64,000 bases of DNA from Hippopus hippopus (lineage: Eukaryota; Mollusca; Bivalvia; Cardiida; Cardiidae): positions 2,418,001-2,482,000 of the forward strand of contig OX328112.1 of NCBI GenBank assembly GCA_946811185.2, written 5' to 3'. Position numbers and translations under genes: made by a program. Of the stretch, positions 51,263 through 64,000 are shown piece after piece (positions within the stretch are counted from its first letter, which is position 1; every line of letters starts with the position of its first letter). The notes under the pieces are model-generated. The model had not been told where the DNA came from. It ran no database searches and was given only the letters and a program-made list of their open reading frames with translations.

Positions 51263-54200
51263 TATGGTGATTTTTGAAATATTTAACAAGAAAGCGGTTT
51301 TTGTAGGCCAAGATTATTCATATTGAGAGTTTATGATAGGGTGCCGGGTGTCTGAGACCAAATTTCCTTAGAAAATCTGCCCGTAGTGCAAAGAAAAAAA
51401 AAAAGCATTACTGAGGACGGAGTGCTACTTACTGGCTACTTTCTGACACAGTGACACATTTGAAGCTCTGTTTACTAATAAATACCTAGGAACAGAATAA
51501 CTATAGGAAGGTCAATTTGTCGCATCGCTTTAAACCTGTATGGCCTGTGTATTCTAGACACATTTTGAAATATATCCAGAGAAAACAGTTTTCGTACGCC
51601 ATGATTAATTATATTGAGAGTTTATGATAGGGCGCCCAGTGTCCGAAACGAAATTTCCTTAGAAAATCTGCCCGTACTGCAAAAAAAAAAAAGCATTACT
51701 GAGGACGGAGTGCCACCTACTGGCTACTTTCTGACACAGTGACACATTTAAAGCTCTGTTTACTAATAAATACCTAGGAACACAATAACTATAGGAAGGT
51801 CAATTTGTCGCATCGCTTTAAACCTGTATGGCCTGTGTATTCTAGACACATTTTGAAATATATGCAGAGAAAAAAGTTTTCGTACGCCATGATTAATTAT
51901 ATTGAGAGTTTATGATAGGGCGCCCAGTGTCTGAAACGAAATTTCCTTAGAAAATCTGCCCGTACTGCAAAAAAAAAAAAAGCATTACTGAGGACGGAGT
52001 GCAACCTACTGGCTACTTTCTGACACAGTGACACATTTGAAGCTCTGTTTACTAATAAATACCTAGGAACAGAATAACTATAGGAAGGTCAATTTGTCGC
52101 ATCGCTTTAAACCTGTATGGCCTGTGTATTCTAGACACATTTTGAAATATATGCAGAGAAAAAAGTTTTCGTACGCCATGATTAATTATATTGAGAGTTT
52201 ATGATAGGGCGCCCAGTGTCCGAAACGAAATTTCCTTAGAAAATCTGCCCGTACTGCAAAAAAAAAAAAGCATTACTGAGGACGGAGTGCCACCTACTGG
52301 CTACTTTCTGACACAGTCACACATTTGAAGCTTTGTTTATTAATAAACACCTAGGAACACAATAACTATAGGAAGGTCAATTAGTCGCATCGCTTTAAAC
52401 CTGTATGGCCTGTGTATTCTAGACGCTTTTTGAAATCTATGCGGAGAAAAAAGTTTTCGTACGCCATGATTAATTATACTGAGAGTTTATGATATTGCGC
52501 CCAGTGTCCAAAACCAAATTTATTTAGAATATCTGCCCATACTGCAAAAAGAAAGCATTAAAGAACATGAATTGCTACCAACTGGCTACTTTCTGACACA
52601 GTCACACATTTTAGGGTTTGTTTACTAATAAATACCTAGGAACGAAATAACTATAGGAAGGTCAATTTGTCGCCACGCTTTGAATGTTAACGCTCTGTGT
52701 ATTCTAGACGATTTTTGAAATATAACAGCAGATGAGCCGGGGGAAAAAAGACCCGAAAGAACTTGAAAACTGTTTTACTGGCCCTTCCACAAGTAAACAC
52801 CTTGAAATTATGAAAAAAGAATAATCAACTAATGCAACAAATATCCCAGTCTTGTCAGATTAAGTTCCCGTTCCGAGTCGGCGGAGTCACAGAGAAAGGT
52901 CCAAAAATGTACATTAAAGTAGCATAAATAAGGCATTTAAAAAAGTGACCCTAAAATTTTTGTATGACCCCCAAAAATTAACATAACAGAGATAATGTTG
53001 CAAATAACAAAAACACCACCCAATCCAATGTTTTCAAACAAGAAAATTGAACAAGAGAAACTTAATGCTTGACCTAAGAACCCAACTCATTTGACCATTT
53101 TGGCATGTTTTTCTGCACTTGATCACTAACCAATCCTGACTGACTTGATCTATGGGCTGCAGTACAGGCAGACGCGTATGCCACGTAATCCTACATTCCT
53201 AAAAATGCATAAGAAAGAGCTTAAGAACCTATATCCCTTCCTTCACTGTTGTGCCTTTAACGCGGACAATATCGCTAGCCTATTCCTAGGTATAAATACT
53301 GGACAGGGTTTGATTATGACTACCTTTTGAATGGTATCATTTTTCAAGTGACCAAAGGTTAAACAATGACCAATCCTGACTGACTTGATGTATGGGCTGC
53401 ATTACAGGCAGACGCGTAGTACTACATAATCCTACATTCCTAAAAATGCAAAAGAAGAGCTTATTGACCTATATCCCTTCCTTTACTGTTGACCCTTTAA
53501 CACTGACAATATTGCTAGCCTTTTCCTTGGTATTAACACTAGACAGGGTTCGATTATGACTGCCTTTCGAATGCTTTTATTTTTCAAGTGACCAAAGGTT
53601 AAACAAGGACAAATCCTGACTGACTTGATGTATGGGCTGCATTACGGGCAGACGCGTAGTACTACATAATCCTACTTAACACGGACAATATTGCTAGCCT
53701 ATTTCTTGGTATCAACACTGGACAGGGTTTGAAAATGACAACCTTTCGAATGCTATCATTTTTCAAGTGACCAAAGGTTAAACATGGACCCATAGCAAGT
53801 TTGTAGTATTGACTTGGACTTTCCTCTTCAGGAAAAAAGTGTATTTTACGCAAAGGCTCTTGACTGTGTGGGTCTTGGCAAGGTGTAAATTATACAAATA
53901 AATGTAAAGACTTTGTGTAGATCATTTCTGCTGAACATTTTCTCACCTCACATTATCAGTTCACTTATTCCCAGACCTGCATTCACCTATATGCCAATCA
54001 AACTATTGACATAAGAGGTATGGAACACCTCACCATCGGTAAGGGTGTTACATGAACCCAATGGTAAACTATGACCAGGAATTGTTTATCAAAGTGCCCA
54101 CTCCATACCTCTCAAGCCACTGAATGCAGTGTTTGGTCCAAAGCGTGTTTCTTGCGTTTTTGACTCAATGATTTCTTTTCCGACACACTAAAATTTGTCG

Positions 54201-54557
54201 TTTGTGTTGTTTCTGATGCAACCAAAAAAGACCATTTCAATCGAAACAACAGTTTATAATGCACACCATGCCGTTGTGATGAAAACCAAGGGGCAAGATA
54301 AGGTTTGTATATGCAGAAAGAGAAGGTTTTCTACGCCATGATTATTTGTATTGAGAGTTAATGATACATTGCCCAGTGTCAGAAACCAAAATTTTTTAGA
54401 ATATCTGCCCATACTGCACAAAAAGAAAAGCATTACAGAAGACTAATTCCTACCAACTGGTTCTTTTCTGACAGTCACACATATGAAGCTCTGTTTACTG
54501 GTAAATGAATAGGTACAATTTGTCGCGGCACTTTTAACGTGTGCAGCCTGTGTATCC
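51263..54557 (+). repeat. Composite unit 16 (unit-1 front, unit-6 back)
   Basis: Parts: A array 51263-52724, spacer 1 at 52725-53129, B array 53130-53788, spacer 2 at 53789-54306, A0 54307-54557. The A array has the GTAGTGC marker and GCAACC copy of unit 1. From the end of spacer 1 on, it has the unit 6/13 markers: ACCCAATCC, CCACGTAAT, ATAAATACTGG, AACCAAAAT, ACCAACTGG. The switch lies between the A array and about 53020. CTCF-like sites at 51708-51726 and 52285-52303. Confidence 0.92.
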
Positions 54558-57500
54558 TATGGTGATTTTTGAAATATTTAACAAGAAAGCGGTTTTTGTA
54601 GGCCAAGATTATTCATATTGAGAGTTTATGATAGGGTGCCGGGTGTCTGAAACCAAATTTCCTTAGAAAATCTGCCCGTACTGCAAAGAAAAAAAAAAAG
54701 CATTACTGAGGACGGAGTGCTACTTACTGGCTACTTTCTGACACAGTGACACATTTGAAGCTCTGTTTACTAATAAATACCTAGGAACAGAATAACTATA
54801 GGAAGGTCAATTTGTCGCATCGCTTTAAACCTGTATGGCCTGTGTATTCTAGACACATTTTGAAATATATCCAGAGAAAACAGTTTTCGTACGCCATGAT
54901 TAATTATATTGAGAGTTTATGATAGGGCGCCCAGTGTCCGAAACGAAATTTCCTTAGAAAATCTGCCCGTACTGCAAAAAGAAAAAAGCATTACTGAGGA
55001 TGGAGTGCCACCTACTGGCTACTTTCTGACACAGTGACACATTTGAAGCTCTGTTTACTAATAAATACCTAGGAACAGAATAACTATAGGAAGGTCAATT
55101 TGTCGCATCGCTTTAAACCTGTATGGCCTGTGTATTCTAGACACATTTTGAAATATATGCAGAGAAAAAAGTTTTCGTACGCCATGATTAATTATATTGA
55201 GAGTTTATGATAGGGCGCCCAGTGTCCGAAATGAAATTTCCTTAGAAAATCTGCCCGTACTGCAAAGAAAAAAAAAAAGCATTACTGAGGACGGAGTGCT
55301 ACTTACTGGCTACTTTCTGACACAGTCACACATTTGAAGCTTTGTTTATTAATAAACACCTAGGAACACAATAACTATAGGAAGGTCAATTAGTCGCATC
55401 GCTTTAAACCTGTATGGCCTGTGTATTCTAGACGCTTTTTGAAATCTATGCGGAGAAAAAAGTTTTCGTACGCCATGATTAATTATACTGAGAGTTTATG
55501 ATATTGCGCCCAGTGTCCAAAACCAAATTTATTTAGAATATCTGCCCATACTGCAAAAAGAAAGCATTAAAGAACATGAATTGCTACCATCTGGCTACTT
55601 TCTGACACAGTCACACATTTTAGGGTTTGTTTACTAATAAATACCTAGGAACGAAATAACTATAGGAAGGTCAATTTGTCGCCACGCTTTGAATGTTAAC
55701 GCTCTGTGTATTCTAGACGATTTTTGAAATGTAACAGCAGATGAGCCGGGGGAAAAAAGACCCGAAAGAACTTGAAAACTGTTTTACTGGCCCTTCCACA
55801 AGTAAACACCTTGAAATTATGAAAAAAGAATAATCAACTAATGCAACAAATATCCCAGTCTTGTCAGATTAAGTTCCCGTTCCGAGTCGGCGGAGTCACA
55901 GAGAAAGGTCCAAAAATGTACATTAAAGTAGCATAAATAAGGCATTTAAAAAAGTGACCCTAAAATTTTTGTATGACCCCCAAAAATTAACATAACAGAG
56001 ATAATGTTGCAAATAACAAAAACACCACTCAATCCAATGTTTTCAAACAAGAAAATTGAACAAGAGAAACTTAATGCTTGACCTAAGAACCCAACTCATT
56101 TGACCATTTTGGCATGTTTTTCTGCACTTGATCACTAACCAATCCTGACTGACTTGATCTATGGGCTGCAGTACAGGCAGACGCGTATGCCACATAATCC
56201 TACATTCCTAAAAATGCATAAGAAAGAGCTTAAGAACCTATATCCCTTCCTTCACTGTTGTGCCTTTAACGCGGACAATATCGCTGGCCTATTCCTTGGT
56301 ATTAAAACTGGACAATGTTCAATTATGACTACCTTTCAAATGCTATTATTTTTCAAGTGACAAAAAGTTAAACAATGACCAATCCTGACTGACTTGATCT
56401 TTGGGCTGCATTACGGGCTGACGCGTATGCCACATAATCCTACATTCCTAAAAATGCATAAGAAAGAGCTTAAGAACCTATATCCCTTCCTTCACTGTTG
56501 TGCCTTTAACGCGGACAATATCGCTAGCCTATTCCTAGGTATAAACACTGGACAGGGTTTGATTATGACTACCTTTTGAATGGTATCATTTTTCAAGTGA
56601 CCAAAGGTTAAACAATGACCAATCCTGACTGACTTGATGTATGGGCTGCATTACAGGCAGACGCGTAGTACTACATAATCCTACATTCCTAAAAATGCAA
56701 AAGAAGAGCTTATTGACCTATATCCCTTCCTTTACTGTTGACCCTTTAACACTGACAATATTGCTAGCCTTTTCCTTGGTATTAACACTAGACAGGGTTC
56801 GATTATGACTGCCTTTCGAATGCTTTTATTTTTCAAGTGACCAAAGGTTAAACAAGGACAAATCCTGACTGACTTGATGTATGGGCTGCATTACGGGCAG
56901 ACGCGTAGTACTACATAATCCTACTTAACACAGACAATATTGCTAGCCTATTTCTTGGTATCAACACTGGACAGGGTTTGAAAATGACAACCTTTCGAAT
57001 GCTATCATTTTTCAAGTGACCAAAGGTTAAACATGGACCCATAGCAAGTTTGTAGTATTGACTTGGACTTTCCTCTTCAGGAAAAAAGTGTATTTTACGC
57101 AAAGGCTCTTGACTGTGTGGGTCTTGGCAAGGTGTAAATTATAAAAATAAATGTAAAGACTTTGTGTAGATCATTTCTGCTGAACATTTTCTCACCTCAC
57201 ATTATCAGTTCACTTATTCCCAGACCTGCATTCACCTATATGCCAATCAAACTATTGACATAAGAGGTATGGAACACCTCACCATCGGTAAGGGTGTTAC
57301 ATGAACCCAATGGTAAACTATGACCAGGAATTGTTTATCAAAGTGCCCACTCCATACCTCTCAAGCCACTGAATGCAGTGTTTGGTCCAAAGCGTGTTTC
57401 TTGCGTTTTTGACTCAATGATTTCTTTTCCGACACACTAAAATTTGTCGTTTGTGTTGTTTCTGATGCAACCAAAAAAGACCATTTCAATCGAAACAACA

Positions 57501-57806
57501 GTTTATAATGCACACCATGCCGTTGTGATGAAAACCAAGGGGCAAGATAAGGTTTGTATATGCAGAAAGAGAAGGTTTTCTACGCCATGATTATTTGTAT
57601 TGAGAGTTAATGATACATTGCCCAGTGTCAGAAACCGAAATTTTTTAGAATATCTGCCCATACTGCACAAAAAGAAAAGCATTACAGAAGACTAATTCCT
57701 ACCGACTGGTTCTTTTCTGACAGTCACACATATGAAGCTCTGTTTACTGGTAAATGAATAGGTACAATTTGTCGCGGCACTTTTAACGTGTGCAGCCTGT
57801 GTATCC
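54558..57806 (+). repeat. Composite unit 17 (copy of unit 14)
   Basis: Parts: A array 54558-55733, spacer 1 at 55734-56138, B array 56139-57037, spacer 2 at 57038-57555, A0 57556-57806. It has the same length as unit 14 and the same mosaic third A copy, GAAATGTAAC and ACCATCTGG. It differs by the common GCGGTTTTTG near the start and a CpG loss at 55232. One CTCF-like site at 55003-55021. Confidence 0.93.
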
Positions 57807-60800
57807 TATGGTGATTTTTGAAATATTTAACAAGAAAGCGGTTTTTGTAGGCCAAGATTATTCATATTGAGAGTTTATGATAGGGTGCCGGGTGTCTGAG
57901 ACCAAATTTCCTTAGAAAATCTGCCCGTAGTGCAAAGAAAAAAAAAAAGCATTACTGAGGACGGAGTGCTACTTACTGGCTACTTTCTGACACAGTGACA
58001 CATTTGAAGCTCTGTTTACTAATAAATACCTAGGAACAGAATAACTATAGGAAGGTCAATTTGTCGCATCGCTTTAAACCTGTATGGCCTGTGTATTCTA
58101 GACACATTTTGAAATATATCCAGAGAAAACAGTTTTCGTACGCCATGATTAATTATATTGAGAGTTTATGATAGGGCGCCCAGTGTCCGAAACGAAATTT
58201 CCTTAGAAAATCTGCCCGTACTGCAAAAAAAAAAAAGCATTACTGAGGACGGAGTGCCACCTACTGGCTACTTTCTGACACAGTGACACATTTAAAGCTC
58301 TGTTTACTAATAAATACCTAGGAACACAATAACTATAGGAAGGTCAATTTGTCGCATCGCTTTAAACCTGTATGGCCTGTGTATTCTAGACACATTTTGA
58401 AATATATGCAGAGAAAAAAGTTTTCGTACGCCATGATTAATTATATTGAGAGTTTATGATAGGGCGCCCAGTGTCTGAAACGAAATTTCCTTAGAAAATC
58501 TGCCCGTACTGCAAAAAAAAAAAAAGCATTACTGAGGACGGAGTGCAACCTACTGGCTACTTTCTGACACAGTGACACATTTGAAGCTCTGTTTACTAAT
58601 AAATACCTAGGAACAGAATAACTATAGGAAGGTCAATTTGTCGCATCGCTTTAAACCTGTATGGCCTGTGTATTCTAGACACATTTTGAAATATATGCAG
58701 AGAAAAAAGTTTTCGTACGCCATGATTAATTATATTGAGAGTTTATGATAGGGCGCCCAGTGTCCGAAACGAAATTTCCTTAGAAAATCTGCCCGTACTG
58801 CAAAAAAAAAAAAGCATTACTGAGGACGGAGTGCCACCTACTGGCTACTTTCTGACACAGTCACACATTTGAAGCTTTGTTTATTAATAAACACCTAGGA
58901 ACACAATAACTATAGGAAGGTCAATTAGTCGCATCGCTTTAAACCTGTATGGCCTGTGTATTCTAGACGCTTTTTGAAATCTATGCGGAGAAAAAAGTTT
59001 TCGTACGCCATGATTAATTATACTGAGAGTTTATGATATTGCGCCCAGTGTCCAAAACCAAATTTATTTAGAATATCTGCCCATACTGCAAAAAGAAAGC
59101 ATTAAAGAACATGAATTGCTACCAACTGGCTACTTTCTGACACAGTCACACATTTTAGGGTTTGTTTACTAATAAATACCTAGGAACGAAATAACTATAG
59201 GAAGGTCAATTTGTCGCCACGCTTTGAATGTTAACGCTCTGTGTATTCTAGACGATTTTTGAAATATAACAGCAGATGAGCCGGGGGAAAAAAGACCCGA
59301 AAGAACTTGAAAACTGTTTTACTGGCCCTTCCACAAGTAAACACCTTGAAATTATGAAAAAAGAATAATCAACTAATGCAACAAATATCCCAGTCTTGTC
59401 AGATTAAGTTCCCGTTCCGAGTCGGCGGAGTCACAGAGAAAGGTCCAAAAATGTACATTAAAGTAGCATAAATAAGGCATTTAAAAAAGTGACCCTAAAA
59501 TTTTTGTATGACCCCCAAAAATTAACATAACAGAGATAATGTTGCAAATAACAAAAACACCACTCAATCCAATGTTTTCAAACAAGAAAATTGAACAAGA
59601 GAAACTTAATGCTTGACCTAAGAACCCAACTCATTTGACCATTTTGGCATGTTTTTCTGCACTTGATCACTAACCAATCCTGACTGACTTGATCTATGGG
59701 CTGCAGTACAGGCAGACGCGTATGCCACATAATCCTACATTCCTAAAAATGCATAAGAAAGAGCTTAAGAACCTATATCCCTTCCTTCACTGTTGTGCCT
59801 TTAACGCGGACAATATCGCTAGCCTATTCCTAGGTATAAACACTGGACAGGGTTTGATTATGACTACCTTTTGAATGGTATCATTTTTCAAGTGACCAAA
59901 GGTTAAACAATGACCAATCCTGACTGACTTGATGTATGGGCTGCATTACAGGCAGACGCGTAGTACTACATAATCCTACATTCCTAAAAATGCAAAAGAA
60001 GAGCTTATTGACCTATATCCCTTCCTTTACTGTTGACCCTTTAACACTGACAATATTGCTAGCCTTTTCCTTGGTATTAACACTAGACAGGGTTCGATTA
60101 TGACTGCCTTTCGAATGCTTTTATTTTTCAAGTGACCAAAGGTTAAACAAGGACAAATCCTGACTGACTTGATGTATGGGCTGCATTACGGGCAGACGCG
60201 TAGTACTACATAATCCTACTTAACACAGACAATATTGCTAGCCTATTTCTTGGTATCAACACTGGACAGGGTTTGAAAATGACAACCTTTCGAATGCTAT
60301 CATTTTTCAAGTGACCAAAGGTTAAACATGGACCCATAGCAAGTTTGTAGTATTGACTTGGACTTTCCTCTTCAGGAAAAAAGTGTATTTTACGCAAAGG
60401 CTCTTGACTGTGTGGGTCTTGGCAAGGTGTAAATTATAAAAATAAATGTAAAGACTTTGTGTAGATCATTTCTGCTGAACATTTTCTCACCTCACATTAT
60501 CAGTTCACTTATTCCCAGACCTGCATTCACCTATATGCCAATCAAACTATTGACATAAGAGGTATGGAACACCTCACCATCGGTAAGGGTGTTACATGAA
60601 CCCAATGGTAAACTATGACCAGGAATTGTTTATCAAAGTGCCCACTCCATACCTCTCAAGCCACTGAATGCAGTGTTTGGTCCAAAGCGTGTTTCTTGCG
60701 TTTTTGACTCAATGATTTCTTTTCCGACACACTAAAATTTGTCGTTTGTGTTGTTTCTGATGCAACCAAAAAAGACCATTTCAATCGAAACAACAGTTTA

Positions 60801-61101
60801 TAATGCACACCATGCCGTTGTGATGAAAACCAAGGGGCAAGATAAGGTTTGTATATGCAGAAAGAGAAGGTTTTCTACGCCATGATTATTTGTATTGAGA
60901 GTTAATGATACATTGCCCAGTGTCAGAAACCGAAATTTTTTAGAATATCTGCCCATACTGCACAAAAAGAAAAGCATTACAGAAGACTAATTCCTACCGA
61001 CTGGTTCTTTTCTGACAGTCACACATATGAAGCTCTGTTTACTGGTAAATGAATAGGTACAATTTGTCGCGGCACTTTTAACGTGTGCAGCCTGTGTATC
61101 C
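57807..61101 (+). repeat. Composite unit 18 (unit-1 front, unit-7/14 back)
   Basis: Parts: A array 57807-59268, spacer 1 at 59269-59673, B array 59674-60332, spacer 2 at 60333-60850, A0 60851-61101. The front has the GTAGTGC marker. The back has AACACAGAC in the last B copy and TATAAAAAT in spacer 2, which are otherwise limited to units 7, 14 and 17. The first B copy is the B1/B2 hybrid. CTCF-like sites at 58252-58270 and 58829-58847. Confidence 0.92.
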
Positions 61102-64000
61102 TATGGTGATTTTTGAAATATTTAACAAGAAAGCGGTTTTTGTAGGCCAAGATTATTCATATTGAGAGTTTATGATAGGGTGCCGGGTGTCTGAGACCAA
61201 ATTTCCTTAGAAAATCTGCCCGTACTGCAAAGAAAAAAAAAAAGCATTACTGAGGACGGAGTGCTACTTACTGGCTACTTTCTGACACAGTGACACATTT
61301 GAAGCTCTGTTTACTAATAAATACCTAGGAACAGAATAACTATAGGAAGGTCAATTTGTCGCATCGCTTTAAACCTGTATGGCCTGTGTATTCTAGACAC
61401 ATTTTGAAATATATCCAGAGAAAACAGTTTTCGTACGCCATGATTAATTATATTGAGAGTTTATGATAGGGCGCCCAGTGTCCGAAACGAAATTTCCTTA
61501 GAAAATCTGCCCGTACTGCAAAAAAAAAAAAGCATTACTGAGGACGGAGTGCCACCTACTGGCTACTTTCTGACACAGTGACACATTTGAAGCTCTGTTT
61601 ACTAATAAATACCTAGGAACAGAATAACTATAGGAAGGTCAATTTGTCGCATCGCTTTAAACCTGTATGGCCTGTGTATTCTAGACACATTTTGAAATAT
61701 ATGCAGAGAAAAAAGTTTTCGTACGCCATGATTAATTATATTGAGAGTTTATGATAGGGCGCCCAGTGTCCGAAACGAAATTTCCTTAGAAAATCTGCCC
61801 GTACTGCAAAAAAAAAAAAGCATTACTGAGGACGGAGTGCCACCTACTGGCTACTTTCTGACACAGTCACACATTTGAAGCTTTGTTTATTAATAAACAC
61901 CTAGGAACAGAATAACTATAGGAAGGTCAATTAGTCGCATCGCTTTAAACCTGTATGGCCTGTGTATTCTAGACACTTTTTGAAATCTATGCGGAGAAAA
62001 AAGTTTTCGTACGCCATGATTAATTATACTGAGAGTTTATGATATTGCGCCCAGTGTCCAAAACCAAATTTATTTAGAATATCTGCCCATACTGCAAAAA
62101 GAAAGCATTAAAGAACATGAATTGCTACCAACTGGCTACTTTCTGACACAGTCACACATTTTAGGGTTTGTTTACTAATAAATACCTAGGAACGAAATAA
62201 CTATAGGAAGGTCAATTTGTCGCCACGCTTTGAATGTTAACCCTCTGTGTATTCTAGACGATTTTTGAAATATAACAGCAGATGAGCCGGGGGAAAAAAG
62301 ACCCGAAAGAACTTGAAAACTGTTTTACTGGCCCTTCCACAAGTAAACACCTTGAAATTATGAAAAAAGAATAATCAACTAATGCAACAAATATCCCAGT
62401 CTTGTCAGATTAAGTTCCCGTTCCGAGTCGGCGGAGTCACAGAGAAAGGTCCAAAAATGTACATTAAAGTAGCATAAATAAGGCATTTAAAAAAGTGACC
62501 CTAAAATTTTTGTATGACCCCCAAAAATTAACATAACAGAGATAATGTTGCAAATAACAAAAACACCACCCAATCCAATGTTTTCAAACAAGAAAATTGA
62601 ACAAGAGAAACTTAATGCTTGACCTAAGAACCCAACTCATTTGACCATTTTGGCATGTTTTTCTGCACTTGATCACTAACCAATCCTGACTGACTTGATC
62701 TATGGGCTGCAGTACAGGCAGACGCGTATGCCACGTAATCCTACATTCCTAAAAATGCATAAGAAAGAGCTTAAGAACCTATATCCCTTCCTTCACTGTT
62801 GTGCCTTTAACGCGGACAATATCGCTAGCCTATTCCTAGGTATAAACACTGGACAGGGTTTGATTATGACTACCTTTTGAATGGTATCATTTTTCAAGTG
62901 ACCAAAGGTTAAACAATGACCAATCCTGACTGACTTGATGTATGGGCTGCATTACAGGCAGACGCGTAGTACTACATAATCCTACATTCCTAAAAATGCA
63001 AAAGAAGAGCTTATTGACCTATATCCCTTCCTTTACTGTTGACCCTTTAACACTGACAATATTGCTAGCCTTTTCCTTGGTATTAACACTAGACAGGGTT
63101 CGATTATGACTGCCTTTCGAATGCTTTTATTTTTCAAGTGACCAAAGGTTAAACAAGGACAAATCCTGACTGACTTGATGTATGGGCTGCATTACGGGCA
63201 GACGCGTAGTACTACATAATCCTACTTAACACGGACAATATTGCTAGCCTATTTCTTGGTATCAACACTGGACAGGGTTTGAAAATGACAACCTTTCGAA
63301 TGCTATCATTTTTCAAGTGACCAAAGGTTAAACATGGACCCATAGCAAGTTTGTAGTATTGACTTGGACTTTCCTCTTCAGGAAAAAAGTGTATTTTACG
63401 CAAAGGCTCTTGACTGTGTGGGTCTTGGCAAGGTGTAAATTATACAAATAAATGTAAAGACTTTGTGTAGATCATTTCTGCTGAACATTTTCTCACCTCA
63501 CATTATCAGTTCACTTATTCCCAGACCTGCATTCACCTATATGCCAATCAAACTATTGACATAAGAGGTATGGAACACCTCACCATTGGTAAGGGTGTTA
63601 CATGAACCCAATGGTAAACTATGACCAGGAATTGTTTATCAAAGTGCCCACTCCATACCTCTCAAGCCACTGAATGCAGTGTTTGGTCCAAAGCGTGTTT
63701 CTTGCGTTTTTGACTCAATGATTTCTTTTCCGACACACTAAAATTTGTCGTTTGTGTTGTTTCTGATGCAACCAAAAAAGACCATTTCAATCGAAACAAC
63801 AGTTTATAATGCACACCATGCCGTTGTGATGAAAACCAAGGGGCAAGATAAGGTTTGTATATGCAGAAAGAGAAGGTTTTCTACGCCATGATTATTTGTA
63901 TTGAGAGTTAATGATACATTGCCCAGTGTCAGAAACCAAAATTTTTTAGAATATCTGCCCATACTGCACAAAAAGAAAAGCATTACAGAAGACTAATTCC
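61102..64000 (+). repeat. Composite unit 19 (unit-6 type, cut by window end)
   Basis: Parts: A array 61102-62274, spacer 1 at 62275-62679, B array 62680-63338, spacer 2 at 63339-63856, and 144 bp of A0 (63857-64000). It is the most diverged of the unit 6 family: CpG loss at 61975, AACCCTCTG for AACGCTCTG near 62240, CpG loss at 63587, and ATAAACACTGG where units 6 and 13 have ATAAATACTGG. CTCF-like sites at 61547-61565 and 61835-61853. The array clearly continues past the window. Confidence 0.93.

Larger units (their letters stand above)
47967..64000 (+). repeat. Scrambled third block of the array (units 15-19)
   Basis: The order of unit types breaks down here. Unit 15 is a unit-1 type with one B copy fewer. 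Unit 16 has a unit-1 front and a unit-6 back. Unit 17 copies unit 14. Unit 18 has a unit-1 front and a unit-7/14 back. Unit 19 is a diverged unit-6 type cut by the window end. The mosaics are read from private variants and are best explained by unequal crossover or gene conversion between units. Confidence 0.85.

Noticed and set aside
1..64000. rDNA intergenic spacer or 5S/snRNA gene cluster
   Set aside because: Tandem subrepeats with unique spacers suggest an intergenic spacer, but no rRNA, 5S or snRNA sequence was recognised in any unit, and units abut directly.

Overview
The whole window is one eukaryotic tandem-repeat array. I see no protein-coding gene, RNA gene or intact transposon in it. 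It is AT-rich and shows no bacterial gene organisation. Most of the scattered single-base differences between copies are C/T or G/A changes at CpG sites, which points to a genome that methylates CpG in the germ line. Many copies carry a close match to the CTCF consensus. Together these favour an animal, possibly a vertebrate, but the species cannot be named from the sequence. The assembly must rest on long reads, because units many kilobases apart are almost identical.

There are three nested scales. (1) Short subrepeats: an A family of about 288 bp (a degenerate lead copy A0, then 4 to 6 full copies, then a 20-bp stub) and a B family of 240 bp (2 or 3 full copies plus one 179-bp deleted copy). 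(2) A composite unit of 3,006 to 3,828 bp with fixed order: A array, spacer 1 (405 bp), B array (about 899 or 659 bp), spacer 2 (518 bp), A0 (251 bp). There are eighteen complete units and one cut by the window end. Unit length is set almost entirely by A and B copy number. (3) A super-period of 24,270 bp: units 1-7 (1-24270) recur in the same order as units 8-14 (24271-47966). Units 1-6 and 8-13 have identical lengths and I found only three base differences between them. Unit 14 has lost two A copies relative to unit 7.

From 47967 to the end the order is scrambled. Units 15-19 are contracted or mosaic relatives of units 1, 6 and 7, as expected from unequal crossover and gene conversion.

The most interesting point is that most internal A copies carry, on the minus strand, TAGCCAGTAGGTGGCACTC, which fits the CTCF core CCASYAGRKGGC. 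I count about 43 intact copies, all in one orientation. Edge copies of each A array have lost the match. The array may therefore be a macrosatellite that could act as a clustered CTCF platform, similar in principle to DXZ4. This is a motif-level inference only.
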